Shown here piece after piece: positions 4,246-6,248 of a DNA stretch of 6,248 bases. Positions within the stretch are counted from its first letter, which is position 1. The number at the start of each line of letters is the position of its first letter. The stretch is from NCBI GenBank assembly GCA_025353435.1, contig JANXQR010000259.1, positions 1 through 6,248 of the forward strand, in the 5' to 3' direction. The notes under the pieces were generated by a model that worked only from the letters and a program-made list of their open reading frames with translations, searched no databases and was not told the origin of the DNA. A program made the position numbers and the translations under genes. This DNA comes from Acidobacteriota bacterium (GTDB taxonomy: Bacteria > Acidobacteriota > Terriglobia > Terriglobales > Acidobacteriaceae).

Positions 4246-6234
4246 ATGCCCTCCCAGCCCGTTGGACAGCAGGAATCCTTCCTCTTCGGCGAAGACTTTG
4301 AGTTCGATCTTCGGCCGCGCAGGCTGCGCCGTGGCGCGCGGGTGCTGAAGCTGGAACGAATCCCGCTGGAGATTCTTCTTCATCTGCTCGAGCACCGGGG
4401 TGAGATCGTTACGCGCGAGGACATCGTGGCCAGGGTATGGGGTGCCGATGTCTTTCTGGACACGGACAACAGCATCCGAGGCGCAATCCGCAAGATTCGA
4501 CATGTCCTGAAGGACGACTCTGACCAGCCAAGGTTCATACAGACGATTACGGGAAGAGGATATCGCTTCATTGCGCCGGTCACCGCTCTTCTTTCGGGCG
4601 TGAGCCCGGCTGAGTCTGCGAGTAGAGCGGCAGCAAAGCTTGAGGAAGTGGCAGACGCTGCAAAGCTTGAGGAAATAAGAGAGCCAGCCGTGGAATCGCC
4701 GGTTCATACACAGAGTCACCGACGACCTGGAACCCTGCGCGTGTATCGATGGCCTATTGCTGGTGTGGCGGGAGTGCTGGTACTTGGGTTCGCCTTCTTC
4801 CTGTCGAAGAGCCGTCTGACGGACGCAACACCTACGAAGATAAGGTCTCTGGCGGTATTGCCTTTTAAGAATCTCTCTGGCGATCCGGGCCAGGGGTACC
4901 TCGCAGACGGGATGACCGAGGAACTCATCGGACGGCTCGCCGCGATCGATGACCTGCGCGTTATTTCCCGTACATCGGTGATGCAATTCCAGGACCCCAA
5001 GGAGACGGTCCCGGCGATCGCCAGGATACTTGGAGTGGATGCCATTATGGAAGGATCCGTAACACGAGAGGGCAACCGCCTTCGCGTGCGCGCCCAATTG
5101 ATCCGGGCCGCCAATGACCAACACTTCTGGTCAGAGACCTACGATCGCGAGTTAGGCGACGTGCTTTCGCTGGAGAGCGACATCGCACAATCGGTCGCAC
5201 AGAAGGTAGAAGTCACGGTCACCGGGCAGGAACATGCTCTGCTGGTGGCGAGGCGACAGGTATCGCCGGGAGCGTATGAGAGCTACCTGAAGGGCGTCTA
5301 TACGAATTCCAACACCACGGCGGGAACCGAACAAAGCGTCGGCTTTTTCCAGGACGCCATCAACAAAGATCCTTCGTTTGCACCCGCATATCTGGGGCTG
5401 GGGAAGGCATACACACACCTCGGGACGGTGTATGCCGGGGTTCCGCCGGAAGAGAACCGCCTCAAGGCGGTCAGCGCGGCGCAGAAGGCGCTGGAACTCG
5501 ATCCAGAGCTTGCGGGAGCGCATGTGCTGCTGGCACAAACGTATCAACAACTTTGGAAGTGGAGTGACGCCGGTGCAGAATTCAAGCGCGCCCTCGAGTT
5601 GCAGCCGAACGATGCCGCTGCCATCCGCGGCCTGGCCACGTGGCTGGTATGCGAGGGGCGCGCGGAGGACGGGGTAGCCCGGTTACAGCGTGCCCGCGAA
5701 TTGGATCCAATAAATGTCCAGGGCCTTGCCAACGATGGCTTCCTGTTGTTCCAGGCGCGGCACTATGACGAGTCCCTGCAGACATTGCGAAGCGCGTTGG
5801 CCGTGCAACCTGATATTGCAGTTGCCCACTGGTACTTGGGCTACACCCTGATTGCGAAGGGACAACCCGAACAGGCCATTCCGGAACTGGAAAAAGCAGT
5901 GGAACTTTCCGACCGCAGCCCGGCGGTGATCGGAGTGCTGGTGCGGGCCTATGCCCACGCGGGACGGAGAACGGATGCTCTGCGGATGCTAGACGAACTG
6001 AAACGGCGGAGCAAGACCGGCTATGTTCCGGCTGGGGCGTTTATCAATGCCTACCTGGGGCTCGGGGATAACGAGCAGGCCTTTGTGTGGCTGGAGCGCG
6101 GTTACCAGGAGAAGTCCGCAATCATGCCTCTTCTCAAATCGCATCCCCACTTCGATCCCATCCGCGGCGACCCACGTTTCGCGGACCTGCTTCACCGTGT
6201 CGGCCTTGATCGCGAATATCAATCGCCTTTTTAG
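4246..6234 (+). CDS. Membrane-anchored winged-helix transcriptional regulator with TolB-like and TPR domains (CadC/ToxR type)
   Basis: 662 residues from ATG 4246. Residues 13-110 form an OmpR/CadC winged helix, with LLEHRGEIVTREDIVARVWG, recognition helix around DNSIRGAIRKIRHVLK (74-89) and the wing TGRGYRFIAPV. A charged linker (about 115-165) holds a 9-residue duplication, AKLEEVADA then AKLEEIREP. One transmembrane helix (169-187) places the rest outside the cytoplasm. Next is a TolB-like N-terminal domain (199-325: SLAVLPFKNLSGD, YLADGMTEELIGRL, DAIMEGSVTREG, SETYDRE), then about seven or eight TPR units (345-625, e.g. KALELDPELA, RALELQPNDA, RARELDPINV). It ends HPHFDPIRGDPRFADLL. It lacks a receiver domain, so it is a one-component regulator sensing through its outer part; the ligand is unknown. 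It is divergent from the haloperoxidase-like gene, which it may control. Architecture is confident, target inferred. Confidence 0.92.
   Translation: MPSQPVGQQESFLFGEDFEFDLRPRRLRRGARVLKLERIPLEILLHLLEHRGEIVTREDIVARVWGADVFLDTDNSIRGAIRKIRHVLKDDSDQPRFIQTITGRGYRFIAPVTALLSGVSPAESASRAAAKLEEVADAAKLEEIREPAVESPVHTQSHRRPGTLRVYRWPIAGVAGVLVLGFAFFLSKSRLTDATPTKIRSLAVLPFKNLSGDPGQGYLADGMTEELIGRLAAIDDLRVISRTSVMQFQDPKETVPAIARILGVDAIMEGSVTREGNRLRVRAQLIRAANDQHFWSETYDRELGDVLSLESDIAQSVAQKVEVTVTGQEHALLVARRQVSPGAYESYLKGVYTNSNTTAGTEQSVGFFQDAINKDPSFAPAYLGLGKAYTHLGTVYAGVPPEENRLKAVSAAQKALELDPELAGAHVLLAQTYQQLWKWSDAGAEFKRALELQPNDAAAIRGLATWLVCEGRAEDGVARLQRARELDPINVQGLANDGFLLFQARHYDESLQTLRSALAVQPDIAVAHWYLGYTLIAKGQPEQAIPELEKAVELSDRSPAVIGVLVRAYAHAGRRTDALRMLDELKRRSKTGYVPAGAFINAYLGLGDNEQAFVWLERGYQEKSAIMPLLKSHPHFDPIRGDPRFADLLHRVGLDREYQSPF
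4633..4674 (+). repeat. 15-bp perfect direct repeat inside the regulator linker
   Basis: GCAAAGCTTGAGGAA occurs at 4633-4647 and 4660-4674, a 27-bp step that keeps the frame and encodes AKLEE twice nine residues apart. Near-identity at the DNA level suggests a recent in-frame duplication. It lies between the DNA-binding domain and the membrane helix, a region tolerant of length change. Confidence 0.75.
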
Positions 6235-6248
6235 GGTCACTCCAATCG

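Noticed and set aside
4174..5124. Minus-strand 316-residue reading frame
   Set aside because: Antisense shadow of the regulator; rich in Arg, Cys and His without domain features, while the plus strand encodes clear winged-helix and TolB-like motifs.
1..6248. CRISPR array, insertion sequence, toxin-antitoxin or defence island
   Set aside because: No regularly spaced long repeats, transposase motifs, terminal inverted repeats with target duplications, or nuclease/effector genes were found.

Overview
This window looks like a piece of an Acidobacteriota chromosome, probably a soil lineage of the Koribacter/Bryobacter type. The taxonomic inference rests mainly on the regulator at the right end. 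Its architecture (OmpR-type winged helix, one membrane helix, TolB-like domain, long TPR tail) is greatly expanded in that phylum. A DUF4242 protein, a secreted vanadium-haloperoxidase-like protein and long AT-rich, repeat-bearing intergenic spacers fit the same picture. No marker gene fixes the taxonomy.

Layout, left to right. Positions 1-1525 (minus strand) hold one large polytopic membrane protein gene that runs off the left edge. It is interrupted by a one-base frame change at a run of seven A (seven T in the coding strand) at 515-521. Beyond the run, 171 codons stay open in the -1 frame to the edge, so the 340-residue reading frame is only the front part of a protein of more than 500 residues. 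A tRNA-Arg(CCG) with encoded CCA lies just upstream on the same strand (1573-1649). Positions 1650-2215 are non-coding: a degenerate 7-bp repeat, a strong plus-strand hairpin, other small repeats and a T-rich possible terminator for the next gene. A small DUF4242 gene (minus, start 2488) follows. A 280-bp spacer then holds two perfect inverted repeats, a GATC cluster and a 12-bp-stem hairpin.

The right half is a divergent pair. A secreted vanadium-dependent haloperoxidase/PAP2-superfamily protein is on the minus strand (2772-4058). A membrane-bound winged-helix/TolB/TPR regulator is on the plus strand (4246-6234). The roughly 190 bp between their starts contains direct repeats of the kind OmpR-family winged helices bind. 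The regulator may therefore control itself and the haloperoxidase, but this is inference.

I see no CRISPR array, insertion sequence, phage gene, toxin-antitoxin pair or recognisable defence system. The observations most worth a second look are the frame change at the homopolymer, the phased repeats in the divergent promoter, and the orphan plus-strand hairpin with no plus-strand gene before it. Nothing here clearly amounts to a new biological system.
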